NCBI GenBank assembly: GCA_025677835.1
Contig: JAIXMR010000152.1
Location: 1 to 41,337 of the forward strand
Length of the DNA: 41,337 bases
Direction: 5' to 3'
From: Sporodiniella umbellata
Taxonomy: Eukaryota > Mucoromycota > Mucoromycetes > Mucorales > Rhizopodaceae
In this document: piece after piece, positions 1 to 10,099 of the stretch
How the letters are laid out: the number at the start of each line of letters is the position of its first letter
Position numbering within the stretch: position 1 is the first letter of the stretch
Translations under genes and position numbers: made by a program
Notes under the pieces: model-generated
Told to the model about the DNA's origin: nothing
Seen by the model: the letters and a program-made list of their open reading frames with translations, nothing else
Databases searched by the model: none

Positions 1-1430
1 TACTTATTCCGCCCTTCATAATCTTTTTTGTTACTTTTTTAGCTGATTCACATGTGCGATATGTGAAAATATCATCTGTGTTCTTCTAACATCAACCTTT
101 GCTTTTGAGCAAAATTTCTCAATTGGATTCAAGAAAGAAGAATGTGATGGCAAATATATGCACTTGCATCCTTGTTCTTCGATCAATACTTTTGATTACT
201 TTTGACTTATGAATAGGTGCATTATCCATAACAATATACTGTCCCTTTGTATTGTTGTTATCTAGTGTATCCATTATGTTGTTTAGATAGGCCAAAAAGT
301 GTTCAGTTCTTGTCCCGACTTTGCCATTGATTTTTACTTCCTTACCACCCGTCCTTCTTTTTTTTTTTTTTTTAGAAGCTGGTTGCGGTTTTTTGACTTC
401 AATATCTATGATATCTGCTTGAGAAATTGCATCTAAAATTGCAAATGTTACATTTGGTACAGTGCCCTTTGCAGGTATGCCTTTTAATGAACGGTTGTGG
501 TTTCTTTTCGTATGCAAATTGAAACTTGCTTCATCGATAAAAACACAATTCTTAGAAAAAGCCATGTATGTATTACTCTTCTATTGTTCAACAATCGCTT
601 TTCGCAATACTATTACTCTGTCAGAATTTTGCAGCTGTTGGTAATTTTTTTCAAGTTTTTCTAGCGTGATTTTTTGCTCATGTATCAAATGTTTGTGGAC
701 GGCAGAAATAGAGATTTTCAAACCCTCAAACTTCTCGCAAAGCTTTAACTTTAACTCATCTAATATAGCAGTTGTATTCTTTTTCGATATAGTCAGCTAG
801 AAATTCGGAATGCTTTTCAGTCAAACTATTACGAGTTCCTCTACGAGGTTTAGAACCAGATACAAGAAGTCGTCTCTCAGGATCATTGTTGTAAGTTTTA
901 ACATAACTCTGGGCAGTGCATAAATCAATCTCAGTGGCTAAATCTGCAGCTTTTGTCATGACTTACTCTTTGATTATTAAGTCAAAGAGCTTCTCATCTT
1001 GTTTTAACATACAAAGCCGTATGTCTTTTTCTCAATGGCACTGACTTTGCAAAGAGAAAAACAACTCCAAAAAAATCTTTATTCTCTTCCTCTATTAAAT
1101 CCACTTTTTTATATTCACATACATATGATACAGAATCATTCTTAATTCGTCTTGTTTTCTCCATCTTTTCGTCGCTCAAACTGAAAAGCTCAATTGCCGC
1201 TTCTTTCTACTTGTCGTCTTTCACATAATCATCGGATGAAGTGCCGATATAGTTACCTGGAATCAGCTAAACAAAAGAAAAAAGGAGTTGAAACGTTTAC
1301 GATATTTTAGGTTGTTATATATATTTTTTCTAAGCTCTTGGCGCAAAAATTGCTACCAAGCAACGCAAAACTATTTTTGTCTTGACGTAATTAATCTTAT
1401 GTCAACGCAAACTCACAACCAAAAAACAGT
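1..1430 (-). mobile_element. IS630/Tc1-mariner-type DNA transposon, copy 1, degenerate and cut by the window edge
   Basis: Minus-strand reading frames give the pieces of one transposase. An upstream piece lies at 994-1179. A helix-turn-helix-like N-terminal piece at 756-959 contains TAQSYVKTYNND. The DDE core at 119-565 has the first Asp in FIDEASFN and the second in VMDNAPIHKS. The third acidic residue, in SSFLNPIEKF, lies about 95-150 in another frame. At least two frameshifts break the gene: an extra T in a T-run near 780, and an extra A between the second Asp and the last Glu. The stretch is nearly identical to 30460-31912 in the same orientation, and homology ends near 1430. Terminal inverted repeats and target duplications could not be placed because the left end is outside the window. 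It is very probably immobile on its own. The family call rests on the DDE motif order; the subgroup is inferred. Confidence 0.85.
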
Positions 1431-1479
1431 AAGACCACGCTCGAAAAGAAGTCACGCCTTTAAAAAGCCCGAACCTAGA

Positions 1480-1640
1480 GGGTTTTTTTTTTTTTTTTTT
1501 TTTTTTTACTTCAGAAAAAGAAATCTTTATTCACTAAAAGAGTATTTCAGGAAAAAAAAAAGCACTTGCATCTGTATTCTTTTCCTTTTTTTTTTTTTTT
1601 TTTGATTCTCTTTCTTTTCTCTTTTTTTTTTTCAACGCTT
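1480..1640. repeat. T-rich homopolymer tracts upstream of the Pub1-like gene
   Basis: Runs of 15-25 T at about 1483-1507 and 1587-1603, with shorter ones to 1632, lie immediately before the start codon at 1652. Such tracts recur before or after most genes in this window. They may be nucleosome-excluding promoter tracts. No TATA-like element stands out. Confidence 0.6.
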
Positions 1641-1651
1641 CACCCTCAAAA

Positions 1652-3099
1652 ATGTCTGTTATTGACGTAACTCCCAGTGTTTCAGAAAATGGCAATCCTG
1701 CCAACACCATTTATGTAGGAAATTTAGACCCAAGGTAAAGTTCATATATCAAATATGAACCAAAGGCTGATGTGCTTTAGAGTGACTGATACAATGTTAC
1801 ACGAAATTTTTGCTACTGTTGGTCCTGTTGTTGGTGTCAAAATCATTTCTGTAAGCTTCCTAAAGACAAAATACAAGCTAAAGATTCTTTGTTGTTTTAG
1901 GTTAGAAAACATAACACCTTTGTAAATATGATAATGCCAAAAGAAAAACAAAAAAAATAGAAAGGATTTAAACTGAAATATCTTTTTTTTTTTTTTGGTT
2001 TTTTTTTAGGGTTCTGTCAACTATGGATTTGTAGAGTTCGTTGACCACAGAGTAGCTGAACAAGCTATTCAAGATATGAATGGTAGAAAGATTTTCAATT
2101 ACGTAAGTGAAGGCAATGATTTCAGGAGACTTCTAACAACAGGAGTAGGAAATTAGAGCCAATTGGGCACAACCTTCTGCAATCACACCTCATATTACCA
2201 AGGAAGACACCACCAACCACTTTCATGTGTTTGTAGGTGATCTTGCAGCTGAAATTAACGACGAAAAACTTGTTCAAGCCTTTTCTGGATTCGGTACTAT
2301 GTCGTAAGTATTCCTTTTCGTTGTTATTATTGAGAAGCGAGCTAAATGAACGGACCAAAAAAAGAGAAGCACATGTTATGTGGGACCCTATGTCTGGAAA
2401 GTCCAGAGGATTTGGTTTTGTAGCTTTCCGAGACAAAACAGATGCTGAACAAGCTATTGCTACGATGAATGGTGAATGGTTAGGTACGCGTCCTATTCGT
2501 TGTAACTGGGCTACACAAAAGGGACAAACGGCTATGCCTGCACCTCAACCAGGACAGCAATTGCCTTATGAAGTCGTTGTCCAGCAAACACCCGCCTATG
2601 TCACTAGTATTTACGTGGGCAATATTCCTCTTAATGTTTCTCGTAAGTAGACTCGTTTTTTTTTTTTTTAAAAAAAAAGAGTACATGATAATTAAACCTA
2701 TGTTCAGAAAACGATCTGGTTCAACCTTTCCAGAGATTTGGTTACGTTCAAGAAATCAAATTCCAAGCCGATCGTGGTTTTGCATTTGTAAAGATGGATA
2801 CACACGAAAATGCTGCTAACGCCATTGTCCATTTACAAAACATGAACATTCATAACAACGTTGCTAAGGTAATGAAAATCATAGAGACATATCAAGTATT
2901 CATTATTCAATAGCTCTCTTGGGGTAAGGATCGCCCTCCCCCAGGCTGGCAAAGCTACAACGGTGGCTACCAACAACAAATGCCCTATGGCGGAGGTGGC
3001 GGAGGTGGAGGAAGACGCCAGCCCAACAATAACGTATTTGGCGCTCCTCAGATTGGTAACTTGTATGCTTTCCAAAACAACATGGACAGACAGTGGTAA
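1652..3099 (+). CDS. PUB1: Pub1/TIA-1-like RNA-binding protein with three RRMs
   Basis: The model has eight exons: 1652-1734, 1781-1850, 1901-1921, 2010-2102, 2149-2303, 2365-2642, 2708-2868 and 2914-3099. They join in frame to 348 aa. RRM1 spans about residues 18-94 (RNP2 IYVGNL, RNP1-like NYGFVEF). RRM2 spans about 113-189 (HVFVGDL, SRGFGFVAF). RRM3 spans about 221-291 (SIYVGNI, RGFAFVKM). The tail is Gly- and Gln-rich with a glycine run. Proteins of this layout (yeast Pub1, animal TIA-1) bind U- or AU-rich RNA, affect splicing and mRNA stability, and enter stress granules; that role is inferred from the family. Exon 3 is only 21 nt and is needed to complete RRM1. All splice sites are GT..AG and the start ATG follows a T-rich leader. 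The domain call is very secure; the choice of PUB1 over a TIA-1/Nam8 relative is less so. Confidence 0.87.
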
Positions 3100-3236
3100 A
3101 AGAAAAATAAACAAGATAAAAAAAAAATGAACCTATGAAAAACAAGATTTTATTTTATAAAGAAAACCAAAAAAAAAAAAAAAAAAAAAAAACAGTTTTT
3201 TTTTCTTTTTTTGTTATTGTTTTATTGCCCTTGTCT

Positions 3237-4808
3237 TTATTCTTGCCATAATTCAAGGCCGTCGTGGATATGGTTCCTTTTGATAGCCAAACCTATTCTA
3301 TCATTTTCGTCGTCAAATTGAGTATAAAACGCATTGGTGAACGAATGTCCAAGAGTAAAGTCACACTCAGACCCACTTCTTCCAATATGTGTTCGACACA
3401 TTTTACAGCATGTATCGGTTGCTTGGGGATGGCTCCAGTAAGAAGGAGGCAGTGTGACTGTAAGTGATCCAAGTTGAATCTGGAAACTTTTCAAGCGACT
3501 CATTAAGCAGCAAGGTATCAAGTAAGTATTGTCGATTGTATCGTATTCTGCATACCAATGTTTTTTAAACTCATCTGCCTGTTGATCAGGTAAACCGATA
3601 ATATCGGTAGAAGTAGAAATAATGGCCTTGGCATGTCTCTTGACATGAAAATAAAGGTCATGAACAAATTTAGCTTCATACACAGGAACAGCCCAATGGC
3701 CGTAATCGTTTTCTTCCGCTACTCGGGTATAATACAGTCTTCCTTGAATAGCCTCATCGTCAATCCCACCTAAATAAAGAAAAAACAAGTCTTAGTATTT
3801 CTCAAGTAAGGAGACTTCAAAGGAGAAGGGCAAATGCTTTGTTCTTGATAGAAAAGAGAGGGAAGAAGAAGAAGAAGAAAAAAAAAAAATAGTTTAAATA
3901 TAGGGAGAAATGAGGATTGAGCTTAAAGGGGTTTCAAAGGGAAATAAAAGAGAGGAGAAGATGAATCGATCAGTAAAAGCCTTACCCAAGATGAGATAGC
4001 CTGCAGGTTCTTCTTCCACAGTACGTCTTTTGAGGGATCCCCAACCACCAGAGGCAATACCAATAGAAGGATTAAGAGCAACTGAAGGGGCAGCTGTGGA
4101 GACTGCAGCAGCTTTGATGCTGGATAATACGGTGGTTGTAGACACGACAGTGACAGTCGACTGAAACCCAGTGTTGCTAGCGTTGATTTGTACACTATCT
4201 TGGGTAAATCCAGACCCACCACTGGTTGTATACATGCCAAATTGAGAGCTCCCTATACCTGATCCTTGCTGGTAGGCAGCAGGTACAAAGCCTAAAGCGG
4301 GAATATCTCGTTTTGAGTAGCCAATCTGTTTTCTGTTGAGGTCCACACTTCTTCCTAGGCCAATAAACCCATCAAATCCTTCATCAAAACCCTTCATACA
4401 GTAAGCACTGCCGAATGGTAGATGATCAACTTCCAGTCCACTATACTGAAAAGTGTCCAAATATATTTTGGTTGAGACTTTGCTGGCCCCATACTTCATT
4501 TTAAAAGTATGGCTTGTGGAGATTGCACTCGTTGAGTTTCTTGCGTTGTATGCTTCGCGACCCAAGCAGTTTTTGCCATTACATTCTTTACCGCGAACCC
4601 AAGTAAAGCCAGTAGTGGTATCAAAAGCGAGAGTAAAGTTCTGAGGTGGGTTTCCGATCTGAAAATGACCCCCAAGCATTCCATTTTTTAATTCTTTAGC
4701 GGATGCAGAAATAAAATTGATATGCCTACGGTACAAAGGTACTCTCACGGTTTTGGTATTAGCTGTTAGTAATAGTGATGCAAACAAAAGCAAGTATGTC
4801 GATTTCAT
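3237..4808 (-). CDS. Pepsin-fold (A1 family) secreted protein, probably catalytically inactive
   Basis: Two exons, 4808-3986 and 3769-3237, join as ..LG|GID.. to give 451 aa. Residues 1-20 form a signal peptide (MKSTYLLLFASLLL). The A1 fold is recognisable from HFQIGNPPQNFTLAFDT, the flap region KYGASKVST (Tyr106), FDGFIGLG, YLILGGIDD and a Cys-rich C-terminal lobe. The catalytic motifs are damaged. The first reads D63-T-T instead of DTG/DTS. The second reads S326-T-S at the place of DTG/DSG, just before T-D-I-I-G-L-P, so the second catalytic Asp is absent. A Gly/Ser/Thr-rich insertion lies at about residues 185-265. An ATG at 4922 in the same frame would add a poly-Phe leader from a GA-rich tract and was rejected as the start. 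The frame is otherwise intact, so this looks like a maintained pseudo-protease rather than a pseudogene. Its role, perhaps binding or inhibitory at the cell surface, is unknown. Confidence 0.82.
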
Positions 4809-5081
4809 AGAGAAAGAAAAGCAAAAAAAGAAAAAAAAAAAGAAAAGTGAGAGAAAGAGAAGGGAAAAGGAAGAAAGAAAAAAAAGGAGAAACCAAGAAA
4901 ATGAGAGAGAGAGAGAGAGCAAGAAGAACAGTGAAAAAGAAAGGTAAGCCCAAATACAATTAACGCCTCTTCCCCTTTCTTTTTCTCCCTTCCTATACTA
5001 TCTCCCCCTCTCTTGAAGCTTCTTACGAACAAAGATGGCGTAGGCAGTAGAAGATGAGTTTAATGTTTTGTTTTGTTTTAT

Positions 5082-6509
5082 TTATATACTATTAAGAACA
5101 CTGTTGGAATGGCCTACCACAAGAACGGCTGGCGCTTTGATTTCTTTTTCATCTACAAGGCTAGCCATTGTATCTAGCGACCCAAAAAGAATGCGTTCTT
5201 CAGGGCAATTTGAGTTTTCTATCCAACATATAGGAATATCTGAAGGGTATTGTCGATCCAGCAACAGGCTTCTTAGTTCATGAGCCCTACCCACTGCCAT
5301 GAGAACCACAAGTGTCTGAGTGGATCCAAAAATCGGCAAATCAGGCATTGATCCCTGAGTGCCTCTGCCTGTGGTAATTATGACCTGATCGCATACGCCT
5401 CGAAAAGTAGAGGGTATTTTGGCAGCCATCGGTGCTGAGAATACACTTGAAATACCAGGCACCAATTCAGGCTCATAACCACGTTCACGGAACCAGAGTA
5501 TTTCTTCACCTCCTCGGCCAAAAATGAGCGGATCACCAATCTTAAGTCGAGCCACCTGCTTTCCTTGTTTTAGTCCCTCGAGACACCATTCCATAAGCTC
5601 TTCCTGGGCCTCGTCCGATTTCCCAGCCCACTTGCGTGCGATGCGCAATTCGCCCTGAACCAAGTCCAGAATCTGGCTTGGAATCAAACGATCGCTGACT
5701 ACCAGATCCGCCTCTTGCAGTAACCGTCTGGCTTTGACAGTAATCAGTTCTGGATCTCCAGGGCCGCCCCCGATGAGAGTGATCTTGGGCGTTTTGGGGA
5801 AAAAACTTTCAATGGGAGGCACACGGCCAATGATAAAGCATTCTCGAAGTTGTCCAAAGAGGTGCTCAGATTCATGTTCAGCCAGCTGCGACATGCCCTT
5901 GAGTCCCCATTTTTCGCAGATTTGCGTGACCCAAGTCATGCGTTTTCCAGCGTTCTTCATACTCGGCTCCCACTCCTTTACCTTTGCCCTCAGGCGGCCC
6001 ATGCATTCAATCACAGTACCCATATTCGGAGGCAGGCTAGCCGCTGCTGTCACCCGAATCATATTGGCCAGTTTGGGTCCTTGTCCGTTGGTAGACACAG
6101 CCAGCTGAAGTGGTCCGTCACGGTGTTGGCTCATGAAGTAAAAATCGCACATGGGCGGTACATCAGCTACATTGACAGGAATCTGCTTTTCTCGACACAA
6201 CTGTCCGATTCGCATAGATTCCTCATGATCGTCCATGGCCGTCAGGCACATCACTGTTCCCTCAAGGTCCTTATCCTCAAACTTTCTATCTATCCATTCT
6301 ACCTCACCGTGGTCAATTCGATACCGAACTTCTTTTGAGATTCCTTCTGAAGGGGAAACAAGCACAATATGAGCATCGGCCGTTCGAAGAGAAACAATGC
6401 GTTGTGCTGCAACAAGACCCCCTCCGACCAACAGAACCCGTCTATTGGCAATTTGATAGGCAAGTAGAAGGGAACCTCCTCCTTGAATCGTTTCAAACGT
6501 TTCTGACAT
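5082..6509 (-). CDS. Siroheme synthase: Met8-like dehydrogenase/ferrochelatase fused to uroporphyrinogen-III C-methyltransferase
   Basis: A single 475-aa exon. Residues about 10-160 form the Met8/CysG-B part: the NAD loop VLLVGGGLVAAQR at 25-37 and NVADVPPMCDFYF with Asp116, the position of the shared catalytic Asp. Residues about 242-475 form the SUMT methyltransferase: TLIGGGPGDPELITVKA, VVSDRLIP, RLKIGDPLIFGRGGEE and LVPGISSVFSAP. Together these domains would methylate uroporphyrinogen III to precorrin-2 with SAM, oxidise it and insert iron, making the siroheme needed by sulfite and nitrite reductases. The start is taken at MSETFET. An in-frame ATG 14 codons upstream (6551) adds only a poly-Phe leader. 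It is divergent from the Rpb6-like gene across 362 bp. Yeast splits these activities between Met1 and Met8. The family assignment is secure; full three-step activity is inferred. Confidence 0.93.
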   Translation of the reverse strand: MSETFETIQGGGSLLLAYQIANRRVLLVGGGLVAAQRIVSLRTADAHIVLVSPSEGISKEVRYRIDHGEVEWIDRKFEDKDLEGTVMCLTAMDDHEESMRIGQLCREKQIPVNVADVPPMCDFYFMSQHRDGPLQLAVSTNGQGPKLANMIRVTAAASLPPNMGTVIECMGRLRAKVKEWEPSMKNAGKRMTWVTQICEKWGLKGMSQLAEHESEHLFGQLRECFIIGRVPPIESFFPKTPKITLIGGGPGDPELITVKARRLLQEADLVVSDRLIPSQILDLVQGELRIARKWAGKSDEAQEELMEWCLEGLKQGKQVARLKIGDPLIFGRGGEEILWFRERGYEPELVPGISSVFSAPMAAKIPSTFRGVCDQVIITTGRGTQGSMPDLPIFGSTQTLVVLMAVGRAHELRSLLLDRQYPSDIPICWIENSNCPEERILFGSLDTMASLVDEKEIKAPAVLVVGHSNSVLNSI

Positions 6510-6871
6510 AACAATAAAAAAAAAAAAAAGATAAAAGATGACCAAGTTCAAGACCCGAGCGCTTTTATTAGATTAATGTCGTGATTTTGATAGGCCCTTG
6601 CGTAGAAGAGATCTATCGAAAAGCATAATTCAAAGACAGAAAAGCAGATGTCGGATATGAACATGATTCAATAACGTAAACCCTCCCCCCCTTACCTTTA
6701 AGTCACGGTCGTTAGAATCTGTTAAAGACCTTGTCAAGAGCAATATCGCTGGATCTATCATTCCAACTCCAAAAATTTACAATCTGTTACTGAAAATTTT
6801 ATTTGGCCTCTGAAACGCGCGGTACAAAACAAGAAGCGTTTTTTTTTTTTAAAAAGTAAATCTAATACAGA
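6510..6871. promoter_or_regulatory. Divergent intergenic region between the siroheme synthase and Rpb6-like genes
   Basis: A 362-bp head-to-head spacer that must hold the promoters of both neighbours. It has an A-run beside the siroheme start, a C-run at about 6685-6692, a CG-rich patch (ACGCGCGG) near 6815-6822 and a T-run just before the + start. No TATA box or known activator site could be assigned with confidence. Confidence 0.5.
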
Positions 6872-7441
6872 ATGGATAATGAAGAGGAATATGACGATTA
6901 TGATGAAAGAGAGTCTGAAGAAGAGTTAAAAAGTGATGAAGAACGATATTCTGACGAACATGATCCATACCCTGAAGACACCGATAGTGAGAATGAAATA
7001 AAGCCTGAAGTAGAGGAACATGAAGAAATTACGGAAGAAAATGGTGAATTTGTAATAAAAACAACAAAACAATTGCTAGATTACGACTACAATCCTTATG
7101 ATTCGGAAGAAGAAGCAGAAGAAGAAGAATTCAAAATAGATATTATAACCCAAGAAATATTGGATGCTTCAGAACCGGAATTGACGACAAAATACTTGAC
7201 AACCTTTGAAAAGGCGGGTGTTGTCGGGCACAGGGCAAAAGAGTTGGAACGAGACTACAACAAAGACGAGTTTGTACCTTTAATAAAATTAACAAAAGAT
7301 GTCATCAACGAATTCGGAGAGATGGATTTTATAAGAATAGCACAAAAAGAACTTTTTGAGAGAAAGCTTGCCTATTATATATGTAGAAAGTTCAAAAACG
7401 GAAGATATAAGGCTGTATATTTGAACGATTTGATATTTTGA
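6872..7441 (+). CDS. Divergent Rpb6 (RPABC2)-like RNA polymerase subunit with a long acidic N-terminus
   Basis: Intronless, 189 aa. Residues 1-100 are strongly acidic (repeated E/D, many SDEE-type stretches), as in the Rpb6 N-terminus but longer. Residues 105-189 follow the Rpb6 core: TTFEKAGVVGHRAKEL at 110-125 corresponds to the T-x-[FY]-E...G-x-R-[SA] signature, and DFIRIAQKELFERKLAYYI at 152-170 to the P/D..IA.KEL..KK.P..I strand. A shorter end, NGRYKAVYLNDLI, follows. Two usually conserved positions differ: Gly116 where Arg is normal and Glu124 where Gln is normal. Canonical Rpb6 is about 150 aa, shared by RNA polymerases I-III, and helps hold the clamp. The divergence and lack of introns suggest a paralog, an old retrocopy or acquired DNA rather than the main Rpb6 gene. 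It may not be a working polymerase subunit. Confidence 0.62.
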   Translation: MDNEEEYDDYDERESEEELKSDEERYSDEHDPYPEDTDSENEIKPEVEEHEEITEENGEFVIKTTKQLLDYDYNPYDSEEEAEEEEFKIDIITQEILDASEPELTTKYLTTFEKAGVVGHRAKELERDYNKDEFVPLIKLTKDVINEFGEMDFIRIAQKELFERKLAYYICRKFKNGRYKAVYLNDLIF

Positions 7442-8334
7442 AAAACGTATTGTAATAAAAATCGTTTGTATCGGTTCTTTACCACTGACTAGGATATTTT
7501 TTTTATTCTATTTTTGGCTTTTTGCCATCACCGAAACTTCAAAACTATAGCATAGTTTTGCCCAGCTTTTTTTTTTTTTTGTGTATTGGTTTAAGTCCGC
7601 AGAAATTCAGACGCTTGGCAAGATGTATATCTTATTGCCTTGGTAAGTATTTGTGTACCCCTACAAAGAGCAAGTAAGAAAGAAGTGCGATACTTTTTTT
7701 TTTTTTTCTAAATATGGCTTCACTTTTTTAAAGCAATTCTCAGCTGCTTTTTGTAAAGGGATATTAAACTAGTAGGCTCCAATACCAGTACCGCGTCAAA
7801 CAATAAAAGATAAAAACTGATGCTAGTAAAGCTTCCCTATCAACAAAATAGGCTATCAAAGAGAAAGCAGTGACCGAGGGGATTTTTCTAGACCACTACT
7901 CTATCAAAAGCCGCACTCAAAAAAAAAAAAAATCAAGGCAAAGGTATCGATTCAGACCAGAGCCACTTTATCTTTATTACACAATAAAGTACACCAAAAA
8001 AAAAGGCACGTCAAAGTGTAAAAATAAAATAGAAAGCCGGGTTCCGGCTCTATAAATAACTAAATAGAAGGTCTGACAGCTATTCATTTGTTTTTATATA
8101 AACTGAAGGCGTATAAGCCAGCGTGTGATAAAGCGCCCAAAGTGTGAGAAATTTCTCTTCAAAATAGAAATAAACAGTGGTGTTCTGTGAAAACACTTGA
8201 GCTGGGGCTCCTTGAACGCTCGAGAATGATTACTGTGTTTTTTTTAAAACCCAGAATATATTTTTCTATAGAAAAAAAAAAAAAAAAAAAAGGCACTGTT
8301 CTTTTTCTTTAAAAAAAAAAAAAAAGAAAGCAAA
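7442..8334. other. Intergenic region, no supported gene
   Basis: AT-rich spacer with many T/A runs. A small hairpin (AGCCGG, loop GTT, CCGGCT) lies at about 8035-8049 beside a TATAAAT-like stretch, and a pair of A-runs lies at 8270-8325 before the next gene. A possible mini-exon ATG..CCTTG|GTAAGT at 7622-7643 has no convincing continuation. No tRNA or conserved protein was found. Confidence 0.5.
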
Positions 8335-9811
8335 ATGTGTGACGTTTCTGATTCTCGTTTATTAAACGCATACCAAGATATTACTGAATATGAAAACACA
8401 GACTGGTATTGTATCCATATGTTTACCACAAGAGCCGTATCTAAATAGTCCAGGACGACATTATAATACAAAGGTTGATTGCTGGTTACAAAGGGTCAAA
8501 GAACGTGATTGGGCTGCTCACTACTGGCGAAGAAGGATTAAGGTAAACCGAAAGATAAGCCGCCTTTTAATCAACCGAAACTTATCAAACGAGGCATACA
8601 AAGTGAATTCAAACAGAATTTGACCAACGAAGTTTTATTTGGCTTTATTCGAATAGAAGACAAGTTCGTTTTCATCACTTATGTGCCGAACAGTGTAAAG
8701 TAAGTAGAGTCAAAGAAAGAAGAATAAAAATCAAGAGTTTAACCAACCGCCTTTTGTGTGTGTGTGTGTGCATATTCTAGTGGGGTGAAAAGAGCAAGGG
8801 CTCTTGTACATAGTCGCTCAGTTGCTTCTGTATGTTCGCTAGCTCATACGCAAATGACTGTTTCTTCACTTTCGGAACTAAGCGAATCTGCAGTCCGTGC
8901 CCGACTTAAATTAAGTGAAAAAGCTTCCTCACCAAAAAATGCAGCCACTAAACGTACCTCGATCACTCCTTCCAGACGCCGTTCTGCAGCGTATACGCCT
9001 GACATGAACCTTCAGTCAAGTGAGGAACCAGAGACTGACGATGTACCACCGACCTCACCTACCTTTTCAGACTCCACCACAGTCGTAGACTCAGCTGAAG
9101 AGAATAAAGAAGATCCTTCCGAATCTCTTTTTCAAACCCAACTTCGAAAGAAGAGAGAAATGGACGAAGCCAGATTCAAACAGAGCCATACGATGCCTTT
9201 AGAACCCCCCTCGTTAAAGCATCAGCCTACACCCAAATCAAAGTCTTTGACCGAAAGCCTTTGTCAGCCCATGAAAGAGCCCGTACCAAACATACTTATT
9301 CCAGAATCCCCTACACACAAGAAAGATACCACCACCCATCCATCCATAGACTTTGTGCAGAGTCCCTCTACTATACCACAAACCCACCATCCTCTCCACC
9401 GTCAACCTATCATCATGGACGGACTTTTGTCTGTACAAGTCTATCCTATTCCAGTATGTCCTTTTGAAAACCGTATGTTTTTTTTTCTAACTATCTGTTT
9501 TTCTTTTTATAGTACTGGAAAAGAAGATATTTTGCCATTCAAAAAAATACCTTATTGATTTATAACGATGAAACCGTAAGAGGACTCATTCAACCCCCTT
9601 TAGATATTAATTCTTGTGATAGTTTTTAAAGGCACCTGTGGCTACGATCGCGTTATCACATGATACAAAACTCGAACCACCCAATGAGGGTCAAGATATG
9701 GTGGTGCCCGGTTCATTCATGATTCATACCCAGACCCAAACCTTTCATCTATTACCGGATGATAAAAGTATTGGAAAAAAGATCTTTGAGACTATCCAAA
9801 GTCAACTTTAA
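8335..9811 (+). CDS. ADF-H (drebrin/coactosin-type) plus PH domain protein
   Basis: Six exons, 8335-8405, 8474-8542, 8604-8699, 8781-9453, 9513-9575 and 9632-9811, give 383 aa. Residues 1-125 read as an actin-depolymerising-factor homology domain of the Abp1/coactosin kind: MCDVSDSRLLNAYQDI, TDWLIAGYKG, GLSEFKQNL, LFGFIRIEDKFVFI, and VNGVKRARALVHSRS near the actin-binding helix. Residues about 130-285 are disordered, rich in Ser, Pro, Thr and Lys. Residues about 290-380 form a PH domain of the Bud4/anillin-like type (GLLSVQVYPIPYWKRRYFAI, then TIALSHD and FMIHTQTQTFHLL). It probably links cortical actin to membrane lipid. Intron 3 holds a (GT)n tract. The last acceptor could instead be at 9622, adding three residues. 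Exon joins are supported by domain continuity; no transcript was available. Confidence 0.78.
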
Positions 9812-10099
9812 CTTGTTTTATACATAAAAAAAACACACACACACACACACTATTTATTAATATACATGTTTTTGTTGCGCTGTATTTGTTTCTGAAAATG
9901 ATCATCTTATTCTAAGGATATACATCAATCTGGTGTGGGGGTTTCTTTTTTTTTTTTTTTTTTTTTTGGTGACAGTTTGATTGCTGTCATTATTATTGTT
10001 ATTTTTTTTTTTTTTTTTTTTTTTTTTCAAATTCTACTGCTTTCAGAGGAATAGCTTTGACGCTATATTACTTTCTATTTACTAATGCACTTGTATAAG
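9812..10099. repeat. Tail-to-tail spacer with (AC)n and T-runs
   Basis: Between the convergent PH-protein and NIPA genes lie an (AC)n tract at about 9832-9850 and two long T-runs near 9943-9967 and 10002-10027. Nothing gene-like was seen. Confidence 0.7.

Noticed and set aside
4759..5032. Several Phe/Leu/Ser-rich minus-strand frames upstream of the pepsin-like gene
   Set aside because: They are translations of a purine-rich GA/A tract; the true start with a signal peptide is at 4808.
6510..6551. Upstream Met of the siroheme synthase frame
   Set aside because: It adds only hydrophobic residues coded by an A/T-run and is not part of the family N-terminus.
8025..8055. Small hairpin AGCCGG/CCGGCT as a terminator or riboswitch
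   Set aside because: It is a short stem in a non-coding spacer of a fungal nucleus with no neighbouring gene end to serve.
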